In this document: positions 15,994 through 23,678 of the stretch, piece by piece
How positions within the stretch are numbered: position 1 is the stretch's first letter
Layout: every line of letters begins with the position of its first letter
Source of the DNA: Clostridia bacterium
GTDB lineage: Bacteria > Bacillota > Clostridia > Oscillospirales > CAG-272
Length of the DNA: 25,368 nucleotides
Direction: 5' to 3'
NCBI GenBank assembly: GCA_017612655.1
Contig: JAGAFM010000068.1
Coordinates: 1-25,368 of the forward strand
Made by a program: the position numbers and the translations under genes
Notes under the pieces: model-generated
The model's database searches: none
The model's input: only the letters and a program-made list of their open reading frames with translations
What the model was told of the DNA's origin: nothing

Positions 15994-17136
15994 TCACTCG
16001 ATACCGAACAGGCCCAGCAGTTTCTTTTCATCCAGGGTGGTACCGATCACACAGATGCGGCCCGTGTAATCCGCCCCGCAGTTTCGAATCTCATATTCCC
16101 CGGGCGTCAGATCGAATTCCATCCAGTTTCCGTCCGTTCCCTGGACAATTCCCTTTGCCCGGACGATCATTCCCATCCCGCTCTCTTCTCCGGAGAGAAC
16201 AGACAGCGCATTTGTCAGAGTTTCACGATCGAACCGGTGAGGCGTTTCAAGCCCCCAGCTGGAAAACATCTCGTCCGCGTCATGATCTCCGTCGTGGTGA
16301 TGGTGGTGATGGTGCTCGTGCCCGTGTTCATGCTCATGTTCGTGTTCATGCTCATGTTCGTGCTCATGCTCATGTTCGTGCTCATGCTCATGTTCGTGCT
16401 CATGCTCATGTTCGTGCTCATGCTCATGTTCGTGCTCATGCTCGTGCTCATGCTCATGCTCGTGCTCGTGTTCGTGCTCGTGTTCGTGCTCTTCCGCTTC
16501 CCTCTTCGCTTCTTCGTCCAGCAGTTCGCGCACCAGCGCATCCTGGTCTTCCATCGCCTTCCGAATCGTATCTCCCGACAGCTCGTCCCAGGGAGTCGTT
16601 ATCAGGGATGCTTTTGGATTATGAACACGGATCAGAGAAACGGTCTCGTTCAGCCGTTCCGAAGAAATGTTCTGGGTCCGGCTCAGGATGATACACCCTG
16701 CATTTTCAATCTGATCGTTGAAAAACTCCCCGAAGTTTTTCATATACATTTTTGCTTTGACACCGTCGACCACCGCAGTAAAGCTGTTGAGGGCAGCCTT
16801 CCCCTCCAGATCGGCCCCGCGAGCGGCACGGATCACGTCCGACAGTTTTCCGACACCGGAGGGTTCGATCACAATCCGGTCGGGCTGATACTCGGAAACA
16901 ACTTTTTTCAGGGCTTCCCGGAAATCTCCGACCAGCGAGCAGCAAATGCATCCGGAGTTGATCTCGGAGACCTCTATGCCGGCTTCCCGGAGAAACCCGC
17001 CGTCTATCCCGATTTCTCCGAACTCATTCTCCACAAGGACCAGTTTTTCTCCGAAGAAACTCTCCTTGATCAGTTTCTTGATCAAAGTGGTTTTTCCTGC
17101 CCCCAAAAACCCCGAAACGATGTCGATTTTCGTCAT
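15994..17136 (-). CDS. COG0523 (CobW/G3E) GTPase with a 56-residue Glu-His tract
   Basis: The 380-residue product is a metallochaperone-type GTPase: Walker A GFLGAGKTT at 9-17, CxCC metal motif GCICC at 62-66, IVIEPSGV at 88-95, and a C-terminal CobW_C-like domain (about 295-380). The guanine-specificity motif, normally NKxD, reads SRTQ (152-155). Between the domains an alternating Glu-His run spans 216-271, followed by GHE and seven His (275-281) and DGDHDADE. Such histidine tracts bind Zn or Ni. COG0523 proteins deliver or store metal, often zinc, and some are cobalt or nickel linked. The start at 17136 has GGAGG 10 nt upstream. It is followed after 10 nt by the second GTPase. Metal identity is inference. 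Confidence 0.88.
   Translation of the reverse strand: MTKIDIVSGFLGAGKTTLIKKLIKESFFGEKLVLVENEFGEIGIDGGFLREAGIEVSEINSGCICCSLVGDFREALKKVVSEYQPDRIVIEPSGVGKLSDVIRAARGADLEGKAALNSFTAVVDGVKAKMYMKNFGEFFNDQIENAGCIILSRTQNISSERLNETVSLIRVHNPKASLITTPWDELSGDTIRKAMEDQDALVRELLDEEAKREAEEHEHEHEHEHEHEHEHEHEHEHEHEHEHEHEHEHEHEHEHEHEHEHEHEHEHEHEHGHEHHHHHHHDGDHDADEMFSSWGLETPHRFDRETLTNALSVLSGEESGMGMIVRAKGIVQGTDGNWMEFDLTPGEYEIRNCGADYTGRICVIGTTLDEKKLLGLFGIE
16321..16491 (-). repeat. 18-bp minisatellite encoding the Glu-His tract
   Basis: On the plus strand the unit TTCGTGCTCATGCTCATG is repeated in tandem. Four identical copies start at 16357, 16375, 16393 and 16411, with near-copies before (16321, 16339) and after (16429 to about 16488). 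Each unit encodes three Glu-His pairs on the minus strand. Near-identity of neighbouring units despite free choice of codons suggests recent slippage, so copy number probably varies between strains. Confidence 0.93.
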
Positions 17137-17163
17137 ATTCAAACAACCTCCAAAAATACAACA

Positions 17164-17178
17164 GGAGAGAATCTCTCC
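17164..17178 (-). promoter_or_regulatory. Perfect 7-1-7 palindrome upstream of the COG0523 genes
   Basis: GGAGAGAATCTCTCC is a perfect inverted repeat with a single central base, 28 nt before the ATG of the Glu-His GTPase and about 60 nt after the ktrA stop. It could be an operator for a dimeric metal-responsive repressor, or a short hairpin followed by ATTTTT acting as a weak terminator of ktrBA. It does not resemble the Zur box consensus known from Bacillus. Function is unproven. Confidence 0.4.
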
Positions 17179-17240
17179 ATCGGATTCCATTCAGAATTAG
17201 CGCAAATCAAGGAAAGCGCACAGACAGATTCAGAGAAACA

Positions 17241-17891
17241 CTACCGCAGTTTCCTGATTCCGTCCTTGTTCGCGACTACGACAAGGGTTTCCCCCGCCTC
17301 CAGTTTTCTGCCGGGATCAATTCCGGTTTGAACGGTATTTCCTGATTTGACTGCAATGACATTGGTCTGATACTTCGAACGAAGATTCAGCTCCTGCAAA
17401 CTTTTCCCGATCCATTCGGGACGAATCTCAAGTTCAGCCACACTGACATCTCCGGAAAGGTCGAGCAGATCGAGAATGCCTCCGCTCACCAGTTCCTTGG
17501 CCAGTCGGATTCCGGATTCCTTTTCCGGAATAATGGTGCGGTCCGCCCCGATTTTCTTTGCTATTTTGGCCGTCATCTCATCCGGACACTTTACGATAAC
17601 CGTCGGAACTCCGGCCTCTTTGCAAAGCATGACGGCGAGTACCGTTGCTTCCAGATGTTTCGCCATGGAAATAATCACCGTGTCATAATTCGAAATGCCA
17701 ATGCGGGAAAGCACTTCGGGATCGGTCGCATTGCCGCAACGGCAATAGGGGATGGTCTCAGCCACCTCATTCACGATGTTTTCATCCAGATCGATTCCCA
17801 GGACTTCCGCACCGTTATCTGCCAGTTCACGGGCCAGTGATCGCCCGAATCTGCCTAATCCGAGAACCGCATATGTTTGCTTCTTTGCCAC
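17241..17891 (-). CDS. ktrA: Potassium uptake regulatory subunit KtrA (RCK protein)
   Basis: The 216-residue product has one RCK_N domain with the nucleotide-binding motif GLGRFG (11-16) and the acidic residue Asp34 at the end of the second strand, then a TrkA_C domain (about 140-216). It is the cytosolic ring-forming subunit that gates KtrB in response to ATP/ADP or cyclic di-AMP in related bacteria. A single RCK unit of this length is the Ktr rather than Trk type. The start is GTG at 17891, with AAGGAAGG upstream, 18 nt after the ktrB stop. No promoter is seen between the two, so they are cotranscribed. Confidence 0.93.
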   Translation of the reverse strand: MAKKQTYAVLGLGRFGRSLARELADNGAEVLGIDLDENIVNEVAETIPYCRCGNATDPEVLSRIGISNYDTVIISMAKHLEATVLAVMLCKEAGVPTVIVKCPDEMTAKIAKKIGADRTIIPEKESGIRLAKELVSGGILDLLDLSGDVSVAELEIRPEWIGKSLQELNLRSKYQTNVIAVKSGNTVQTGIDPGRKLEAGETLVVVANKDGIRKLR

Positions 17892-17909
17892 AACCCGTTT
17901 CCTTCCTTT

Positions 17910-19283
17910 CTAGCCGATTTGAACTTCTTCGGTCGGACAGCGAACTCCGTCACCTTTATTCTTCTGCTTCAGGAAAACGATTGCCAGCGAAATCGGACCT
18001 ACTCTGCCCAGGAACATCGTTGCGCTGACGATCAGTTTACCGATATCATTCAGCGTTCCCGTCAGGCCCCTCGTCAGTCCGACCGTGCCGGCGGCACTGA
18101 CTGATTCAAAGAGCACGTCTTCCGCATCCGCTCCTGTCGCGGCCGCCAGCAGCAGGGCCGACAGGAGAACGATGATTAAGAAGGAGCAGACCACGCCAAG
18201 CGCTTTTCTGGTCGCCTCTTTGGAAATGGATCGTTCAAAACACGTGGTTTCTTCCTTGTTTTGGATCGCCGCACGGGCGGATGCCAAGAGAACGGCTATG
18301 GTTACCGTTTTGATACCGCCTGCAGTTCCGACCGGAGATCCTCCGATGCACATCAAAATCAAGGTCAACAACCAGGATCCTGCGGTCAGGGATTCCTGAG
18401 GCACCGTTGCAAAACCGGCCGTCCTGGTCGTAACGGACTGAAAGGCTGCAACCTGGATTTTTTCCAGGAAAGAGAGGGGACCCAGTGTCTCGGGATTTCG
18501 GTACTCCAGTATCAGAAACGCAGCCGTGCCTCCAATCAGCAGGATGAAAGTCATGGAAAGGGCAATTTTGGAATGGAGAGTGAGTCTGCTCAAACAGCGT
18601 CCCCGCTTCTGTTTCCGTTCCCGCAGCACCCGGATGACATCCCACCAGACCACAAAGCCGATTCCGCCCAGGATGATCTCCGCGGAAGTTACGCTGAGGA
18701 GCAGCGAATTCTGGGAATAAGGGCAAAGGCTGTTCTCAGAGATCAGGTCCAGCCCCGCATTGCAGAAAGCGGAAACGGAATGAAAAACGGAAATCCAAAC
18801 GCCCCGATACCCGTATTCCGGTACGAAGACAATCATGTAGAGCAGAGCGCAGATACCCTCAACAGCGAAAGTTCCGAGAAGGATCCTTTTCAGAAAGCCG
18901 AGAATGCCGGAGAGAGAATTCAGGTTGAGAGCCTCCTGAATCAGAAGCCGTTGGCCCAGTCCCGCTTTTTGATGAAAGAACAAAAGGAATGCGGTCATGC
19001 AGGTTATGATTCCAAGCCCGCCGATTTGAATCAGCACCAGGATAACCGCCTGTCCGAAGCCGCTCCAGGCGGAAACGGTCGGAACGGTAACCAGCCCCGT
19101 CACGCAAACGGAAGTGGTAGCTGTGAACAGTGCGTCGAGATACGAATGCGGAACGCCTTCCGCCGAACTCACCGGAAGAGCCAGCAATCCGCTTCCTGCA
19201 AAAACCGCGACGAGAAAAGAGAGCAGGATAATCGGAGTAAAGTTCCGAATTCGGTGCTTTCCGAGGCTTTTCTGAAGCGACAT
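17910..19283 (-). CDS. ktrB: Potassium transporter KtrB/TrkH family
   Basis: The 457-residue membrane protein has the four-fold pore-loop layout of TrkH/KtrB: TTSVCVTGL, SAFCNAGLDL, SVTTRTAGF and SAAGTVGLTRG are the four selectivity-filter segments, each with the conserved Gly. About eight transmembrane helices flank them. GGSPVGTAGGIKT lies before the third-to-fourth repeat linker that forms the gating loop. It imports K+ coupled to Na+ or H+ together with KtrA. The start is ATG at 19283 with GGGAGAGG upstream; a longer reading from 19412 would add 43 residues without homology and has no good site. Confidence 0.93.
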   Translation of the reverse strand: MSLQKSLGKHRIRNFTPIILLSFLVAVFAGSGLLALPVSSAEGVPHSYLDALFTATTSVCVTGLVTVPTVSAWSGFGQAVILVLIQIGGLGIITCMTAFLLFFHQKAGLGQRLLIQEALNLNSLSGILGFLKRILLGTFAVEGICALLYMIVFVPEYGYRGVWISVFHSVSAFCNAGLDLISENSLCPYSQNSLLLSVTSAEIILGGIGFVVWWDVIRVLRERKQKRGRCLSRLTLHSKIALSMTFILLIGGTAAFLILEYRNPETLGPLSFLEKIQVAAFQSVTTRTAGFATVPQESLTAGSWLLTLILMCIGGSPVGTAGGIKTVTIAVLLASARAAIQNKEETTCFERSISKEATRKALGVVCSFLIIVLLSALLLAAATGADAEDVLFESVSAAGTVGLTRGLTGTLNDIGKLIVSATMFLGRVGPISLAIVFLKQKNKGDGVRCPTEEVQIG

Positions 19284-19353
19284 GATAACCTCTCCCTTCT
19301 CATCGGTATCGGAAAAGCGAAAACCATTTCCGAAACAGTATCCGCTCCCGATC

Positions 19354-20184
19354 TCAGCGCTGAAATGGGGTTTCGGCGCCGCTTGAATGGGTGCCCCCGC
19401 GGAAAGAAGCATCCTTCCGGGAAAGGATCCTGCCTGTCAGAACACTGACCGCATAGTACAGTACGGTCAGGACGGCAAGCTCCAGATAAGGAAGGAGGAG
19501 CGCAAACACATCTTCCCCGCTCTCCGGCCATCCCACGGCACGTATTTCCGAATATGTGGTAAAAAGATTCTGAATCAAGCCAAAGAAAAATGAAACCGCC
19601 GTCATCCAGAAATAGAGAGTCAGCAGCGGGTTTCCTCTGCGCTTTCCGGATGCGGAGAAAGCGCTGATCCGCAGATTTCCTTTATGTGGGAAGGAACGTC
19701 GGAAAATGACGCACAGGAAAAACAGGCAAGAGTAGGAAAACACGCCCAGAAGGAGATTTGATATCCAAAGCGAGACAAAATAGGAGTAGTTGGAAACGAC
19801 GACGGAAGAACCGTATTCGTAAAAGGATTCCAAAAGCGTGCTTACGAACGACAGGACCAGACCGGCAAAGGCTACCAGCAGCAGTCTCGCGGAACGTTTC
19901 CCGTCAAAGCGGAGAACGGAATAACCGATCACGGCGAAACCCGCAGAGCGGCAGATGGTTGTTGCAACCATAATTGCATAGGACAGAATCAGGCAGAGAA
20001 CGTTCAGAGAATCCGAGGGATAAAACGGATAAACGTCGATCTCCAGGAAAGCCAGAAGCCACTCCGGTCCGATAGAAATCAGAAGATTCAAGAACAGGAA
20101 TAAAAAAAGACACGCCGAGAGGAGAAAGCGGCGGAGTTTGTACTCCCCCGTTGTCTCTGAAGCCGGCTCAACCTTGTTTTTCAA
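19354..20184 (-). CDS. Multi-pass membrane protein, family not recognised
   Basis: I do not recognise the family. The 276-residue product has about six hydrophobic helices (near 19-40, 60-92, 101-120, 137-165, 188-212 and 225-252) and short basic cytoplasmic ends. There is no catalytic motif, cysteine cluster or binding loop. The start is TTG at 20184, 7 nt after a strong GGAGG. It lies 41 nt after ruvX and 70 nt before ktrB on the same strand, so it is probably cotranscribed with one of them. Codon use looks like its neighbours. A link to potassium uptake is possible but rests only on position. That it is a real gene is supported by the site and the hydrophobic pattern. Confidence 0.75.
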   Translation of the reverse strand: MKNKVEPASETTGEYKLRRFLLSACLFLFLFLNLLISIGPEWLLAFLEIDVYPFYPSDSLNVLCLILSYAIMVATTICRSAGFAVIGYSVLRFDGKRSARLLLVAFAGLVLSFVSTLLESFYEYGSSVVVSNYSYFVSLWISNLLLGVFSYSCLFFLCVIFRRSFPHKGNLRISAFSASGKRRGNPLLTLYFWMTAVSFFFGLIQNLFTTYSEIRAVGWPESGEDVFALLLPYLELAVLTVLYYAVSVLTGRILSRKDASFRGGTHSSGAETPFQR

Positions 20185-20225
20185 ATCTTAACCTCCATTG
20201 GAAAAGAACAAAAAACCGGATATCC

Positions 20226-20672
20226 TCAGGTACTTTGCCTGCGCTCACTTTCCCGGTTCGCATCCATCCAATTCTGAAGAATGATCTGAGCGGAAAGCGA
20301 ATCAATCACAGCTTTTCGTTTTCCGCCCCGGACATTGGTCTCGTTTAAAAAGCGGTGTGCGGCAGTGGTTGTCAAACGCTCGTCAAAGGTTTCAACCGGA
20401 ATCGACGTCCTCTCCCGGATCAGTTCCGCCAGACGCGAAACCTTCTCCGCCCGAGGGCCGATCGTTCCGTTCATATTGACGGGGAAGCCGAGAATAATGC
20501 GTTCGCAATCATATTCCACAGCATATCGGACAATCTCCTCGGCGATACGCACATCGTATCCGGACCGGATCACGCCGATCCCGTTTGCGATCATCCCCAG
20601 CGGATCCGACACAGCGAGACCCGTCCGTTGTTCGCCTGAATCCACTCCGAGGACTCTTTTTCTCGGTTTCAA
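20226..20672 (-). CDS. ruvX: RuvX/YqgF-family RNase H-fold nuclease
   Basis: The 148-residue product matches YqgF: RVLGVDSGEQRTGLAVSD at the N-terminus with the first catalytic Asp, ERIILGFPVNMNGTIGPRAEKV in the middle, FDERLTTTAAHRFL, and a C-terminal DSLSAQIILQNWMD. The family processes 16S rRNA 5' ends and is also annotated as a putative Holliday-junction resolvase. The start is TTG at 20672, with AGGGGA just upstream, giving the usual length of about 140-150; a start at 20732 would add 20 charged residues of no homology. It lies 96 nt after the SseB-like gene. Confidence 0.93.
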   Translation of the reverse strand: MKPRKRVLGVDSGEQRTGLAVSDPLGMIANGIGVIRSGYDVRIAEEIVRYAVEYDCERIILGFPVNMNGTIGPRAEKVSRLAELIRERTSIPVETFDERLTTTAAHRFLNETNVRGGKRKAVIDSLSAQIILQNWMDANRESERRQST

Positions 20673-20715
20673 AGATCCCCTGTTCCTTTCCTTGTGTTTT
20701 TTCCGAATGAAGACA

Positions 20716-20737
20716 GCCGTGCTGCTTCTCACACGGC
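20716..20737 (-). terminator. Possible weak terminator hairpin before ruvX
   Basis: GCCGTG (20716-20721) pairs with CACGGC (20732-20737) around a 10-nt loop. On the minus strand it is followed by TGTCTTCATT, which is a poor T tract, so termination between the SseB-like gene and ruvX would be partial at best. Confidence 0.35.
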
Positions 20738-20768
20738 CTTCTCCATCTTTGACGCAACGAATCCTTTC

Positions 20769-22067
20769 TCAGGTCAGCCCGGGAAGGGGGAGGGAGGAAG
20801 AATCGGAATCCGGGGAATCCTCTGCCGGTTCCCTCTCCTTCGCTTCCTTGTCTGCCTTGGCTTTCCACGAACGATAATCGTCAATCTGGCGAAAACGTTC
20901 CGGCCCGCAAGGAAGGGCGCAGCGGGACTTGACGTTAATCAGAAATCCGTCCAGACCCGCCTGATCGACAAGTTCGCGGATCTCATCGACAGTCATGATA
21001 ACGGCCTTGAAGGAATCATCTTCGACAAAGAACTCCATTCCGTTCGTAAAGACCGGGAGGAAGGATTTCGTGTTCTCTTCCTTGGCGGCAGGTGCCGAAC
21101 CGTCTTCAGAGCTTTCCGGAACGTCTCTGGGCTTCAACTTCAGAACAGGAGTCGTCAGGTTCCCCTGGGAATCACTTTTTCCCGGGACCAGAAGCCGAGC
21201 GTCTGACATTGCTTCCACCACCCGTCCTTCGCAAAAAGAGATCTGGGCTGTCAATGTCTGCTTGGCTTTCTCCGGATCCTTCCCGTCCAGATGCAGCGGG
21301 GTTCTCATCAACTGAAACACGTTGGTAATGGCAAAGTCAAGCGCGGGATTTCCATAGACCGTGTTGTTCTTCAATCCGACAAAACCCGGATGATTCAAAA
21401 TGTCCTTTACGGACAGGAGAGACTGCTTCTTGCCGGCATCCGTAAACAAAATCGTTCCGAAGCCTCGAATGGCGAGTTCCTGAAAAACGGAACGGGCGTT
21501 CTCCTTATTGTACTGATCCACGGTAAAAGTGTTGACGAGAACAGGATAGTTGCGCTTTCGATACTCATTTGCGGCATCCAGAGCCGTTTCCCGGTCTTCA
21601 AAGACCATCACGAACCGATAGCCGAACACAGCCGGTCTTCCGGTTTCGTTGAAATACATGATATGGAGCTTCTCCGTCGAGAGCAGCCGGTCTATCACGT
21701 CCTTTTTCCGTTCCTCATTCAGAGCGCGGCGGTACCTGACATACTTCCCGAAATCGATGGATTCGACGCGGTCCTTGCTGCGGACCCCGTTTTGCTCTGC
21801 AATCAGCCGATCCTTTGGAATCTCTGTCCGTAATTTCTGGGCCAGCTCGTCCAGCTTGTCCGGATCGGAATCCTTCCAGGCGTATTCCTCGTCCGTAATA
21901 CCGAACAGTGCGGCCGGGTCGGTTCCCGGAGTCCATTTTTCATGATCCGTCATAATGATATGAGTCGGATCGGTCACACGAAGCGCCGGGTCATCATTTG
22001 GGTCCAAAAGGCCGACCGAGTAGTGAAGATCTTCGTTTGCCCAAATCACCCGGTATTTGATTTCCAT
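20769..22067 (-). CDS. SseB-like domain protein with large N-terminal region
   Basis: The 432-residue product contains an SseB-type domain in its second half (about 265-385): an AQISFCEGRVVEAM helix region, ARLLVPGK, an acidic low-complexity insertion (about 311-334), then SFLPVFTNGMEFFVE and the closing DGFLINVKSRCALP. The first 260 residues form a further globular region that I do not recognise; FFTVDQYNK- and NTVYGNPALDFAI-like segments within it could be a second diverged copy of the domain. The tail (403-432) is charged and Pro/Ser rich. SseB proteins have no firm biochemical role. GGGAGGA lies 12 nt before the ATG. It is 30 nt after prs and likely cotranscribed. Confidence 0.7.
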   Translation of the reverse strand: MEIKYRVIWANEDLHYSVGLLDPNDDPALRVTDPTHIIMTDHEKWTPGTDPAALFGITDEEYAWKDSDPDKLDELAQKLRTEIPKDRLIAEQNGVRSKDRVESIDFGKYVRYRRALNEERKKDVIDRLLSTEKLHIMYFNETGRPAVFGYRFVMVFEDRETALDAANEYRKRNYPVLVNTFTVDQYNKENARSVFQELAIRGFGTILFTDAGKKQSLLSVKDILNHPGFVGLKNNTVYGNPALDFAITNVFQLMRTPLHLDGKDPEKAKQTLTAQISFCEGRVVEAMSDARLLVPGKSDSQGNLTTPVLKLKPRDVPESSEDGSAPAAKEENTKSFLPVFTNGMEFFVEDDSFKAVIMTVDEIRELVDQAGLDGFLINVKSRCALPCGPERFRQIDDYRSWKAKADKEAKEREPAEDSPDSDSSSLPLPGLT

Positions 22068-22097
22068 GTCAGAAAAAATCCTCCCGTTCCAAAGAAA

Positions 22098-23225
22098 TCA
22101 GACCGGTTCTCCCCGTTCCAACCGCTCCATCAGTTTATGAATCCGTTTTTCGGGCATCAACAGTTTGCTTGTGGACAGATCCTTGTTGACGGTATCGATC
22201 AGAATGGAAACATATTTGCACATGTTCACTTCGCAGTACCAGTCGCGGGTCAGAAGTTCCGGAGTGCGGTAGATCAGGTTCGTGGTGTACACCCGGTCAA
22301 ACTTCCCTTCCCCGTAGTACTGGTCAAATTTATCCAGACCGGAGGTGAACAAGCCGAAGGTCGCAAACAGGAAAATTTTCGCGGCACCGCTCTCCTTGAG
22401 CTGCCGGCAAACGTCAAACATAGAATCGCCGGAGGAAATCATGTCGTCAATTACGATACAGTTTTTCCCCGCGACGGAGTTGCCGAGATAATCGTGGGCG
22501 ACAATGGGATTTTTCCCGTTGACAACTCGGGTATAGTCTCTCCGCTTCGAGAACATGCCGAGGTTCAGACCGAGCACGGATGCGTAAAAATTACACCGTC
22601 CCAGTCCCCCCTCGTCCGGGGAGATAATCATGGTCTGTCCTTTGTCCAGCAAATTGACATCTGTCTCCTTGCGACCGAAAGCTTTAATCATCTGGTAGGC
22701 GGTGCGTATACTGTCAAATCCCGCAAGAGGAATTGCATTCTGAACGCGTTCGTCATGGGCATCGAATGTGATAATGTTCTTGACCCCCATGTTGACTAGC
22801 TGCTGAAGGGCAAGAGCGCAGTCAAGGGATTCTCTTCCGGTGCGCTTGTGCTGTCTTCCCTCATAAAGCATGGGCATAATAACGGAGATGCGCGTTGCCT
22901 TGCCGGCTATTGCTCCGATCACGCGCTTCAAATCGGCAAAATGATCGTCAGGAGTCATCGGGACGGTTCTTCCGTACATTGTGAAGGTCTCACCGTAATT
23001 GAAGCAGTCCGAGATAATAAAGACATCTCTTCCCCGCATGGAATCGTGGAGCATGATTTTTGCCTCCCCCGAGGAAAAACGGTTGCAGTCGGCATGAATC
23101 ACGTACTCCTGATCCTCCTCGCCCTCACGGGCCTTGTGCAGATAATAATCAACCTGGCTGACGAATGAATCGCATCCCCGCATCCCAATCACCGTCAGCA
23201 GACCATTCCCATGCTGTTCGTTCAT
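22098..23225 (-). CDS. prs: Ribose-phosphate pyrophosphokinase, long form
   Basis: The 375-residue product makes PRPP from ribose 5-phosphate and ATP for nucleotide, His and Trp synthesis. The PRPP-binding loop CIVIDDMISSGDSM is at 256-269, PMLYEGRQHKRTGRES (118-133) takes the place of the catalytic flexible loop (PYARQDRK in classical enzymes), and TFDAHDE (153-159) replaces the DLHA block. It is about 55 residues longer than classical Prs (about 315), with extra sequence at both ends. Longer prs-like proteins are common in Clostridia. GGAGGGG lies 12 nt before the ATG, and a consensus promoter 75 nt upstream. It is first in the minus-strand run towards ktrA. Confidence 0.88.
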   Translation of the reverse strand: MNEQHGNGLLTVIGMRGCDSFVSQVDYYLHKAREGEEDQEYVIHADCNRFSSGEAKIMLHDSMRGRDVFIISDCFNYGETFTMYGRTVPMTPDDHFADLKRVIGAIAGKATRISVIMPMLYEGRQHKRTGRESLDCALALQQLVNMGVKNIITFDAHDERVQNAIPLAGFDSIRTAYQMIKAFGRKETDVNLLDKGQTMIISPDEGGLGRCNFYASVLGLNLGMFSKRRDYTRVVNGKNPIVAHDYLGNSVAGKNCIVIDDMISSGDSMFDVCRQLKESGAAKIFLFATFGLFTSGLDKFDQYYGEGKFDRVYTTNLIYRTPELLTRDWYCEVNMCKYVSILIDTVNKDLSTSKLLMPEKRIHKLMERLERGEPV

Positions 23226-23300
23226 CGTCGAAACGCCCCTCCGTGATCAAATAGAATCCTCGAGAAAAACGGACTGTTTGAGCCAAACGAGCCCATTTAC

Positions 23301-23329
23301 ATTATACACGTTTTGAGTTGTTTCGTCAA
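23301..23329 (-). promoter_or_regulatory. Promoter of prs
   Basis: Minus-strand TTGACG (23329-23324) and TATAAT (23306-23301) are exactly 17 nt apart. The transcript would have a leader of about 70 nt that contains a small GTTTG-GCT-CAAAC hairpin. Confidence 0.85.
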
Positions 23330-23402
23330 GATTTCCGGGAGAAGAAATCCTTACGAATGCGGGCATCGTTTTTCCGTTACCGTTTGATTTTGGGAAGAGA
23401 GC

Positions 23403-23431
23403 TTGACACCCCATTCCATTTGTGTTAGACT
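23403..23431 (+). promoter_or_regulatory. Promoter of the alpha-galactosidase gene
   Basis: TTGACA (23403-23408), 17 nt, TAGACT (23426-23431). It is divergent from the prs promoter, with about 70 nt between the two -35 boxes, and gives a transcript with an unusually long leader. Confidence 0.7.
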
Positions 23432-23678
23432 ATCCTCGCGGAAAGAGGAAGGGGATTCGGAATACCAGAACCGCCTCCGGATTCTGCCCGCGAAGATGGG
23501 GGGAACCACTTTGATTGTTAGCTCCGGAAAAAGATGCGAGAAAAACGAGTGATTGGCTCAGCGAGGCCTGAGAATAAAAAAATGAGTTTGAAAAGAGGAA
23601 CCAATCCTTTCCCGCGCACTTTTGGCGGAACGATTTGCACCCCATCCAAAACAAGATGTCACAGACTGGAGGATTGTC
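23432..23678 (+). promoter_or_regulatory. Long untranslated leader of the alpha-galactosidase gene
   Basis: About 240 nt lie between the predicted start of transcription and the ATG. The stretch has no convincing gene. It contains TCGCGG (about 23436) that could pair with CCGCGA (about 23490), and a CTCAG/CTGAG hairpin at 23557-23572 followed by an A-rich tract. I see no known riboswitch and no cre-like operator. GGAGGA at 23668-23673 is the ribosome-binding site. Confidence 0.4.

Noticed and set aside
16321..16491. CRISPR-like array
   Set aside because: Units of 18 bp follow each other without spacers and encode an in-frame Glu-His tract.
15889..17331. Plus-strand frame of 480 codons with a repetitive Val/Leu/Met/Phe region opposite the Glu-His GTPase
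   Set aside because: The repeat is only the complement of the Glu-His codons; the minus-strand gene has Walker A, CxCC and a ribosome-binding site.
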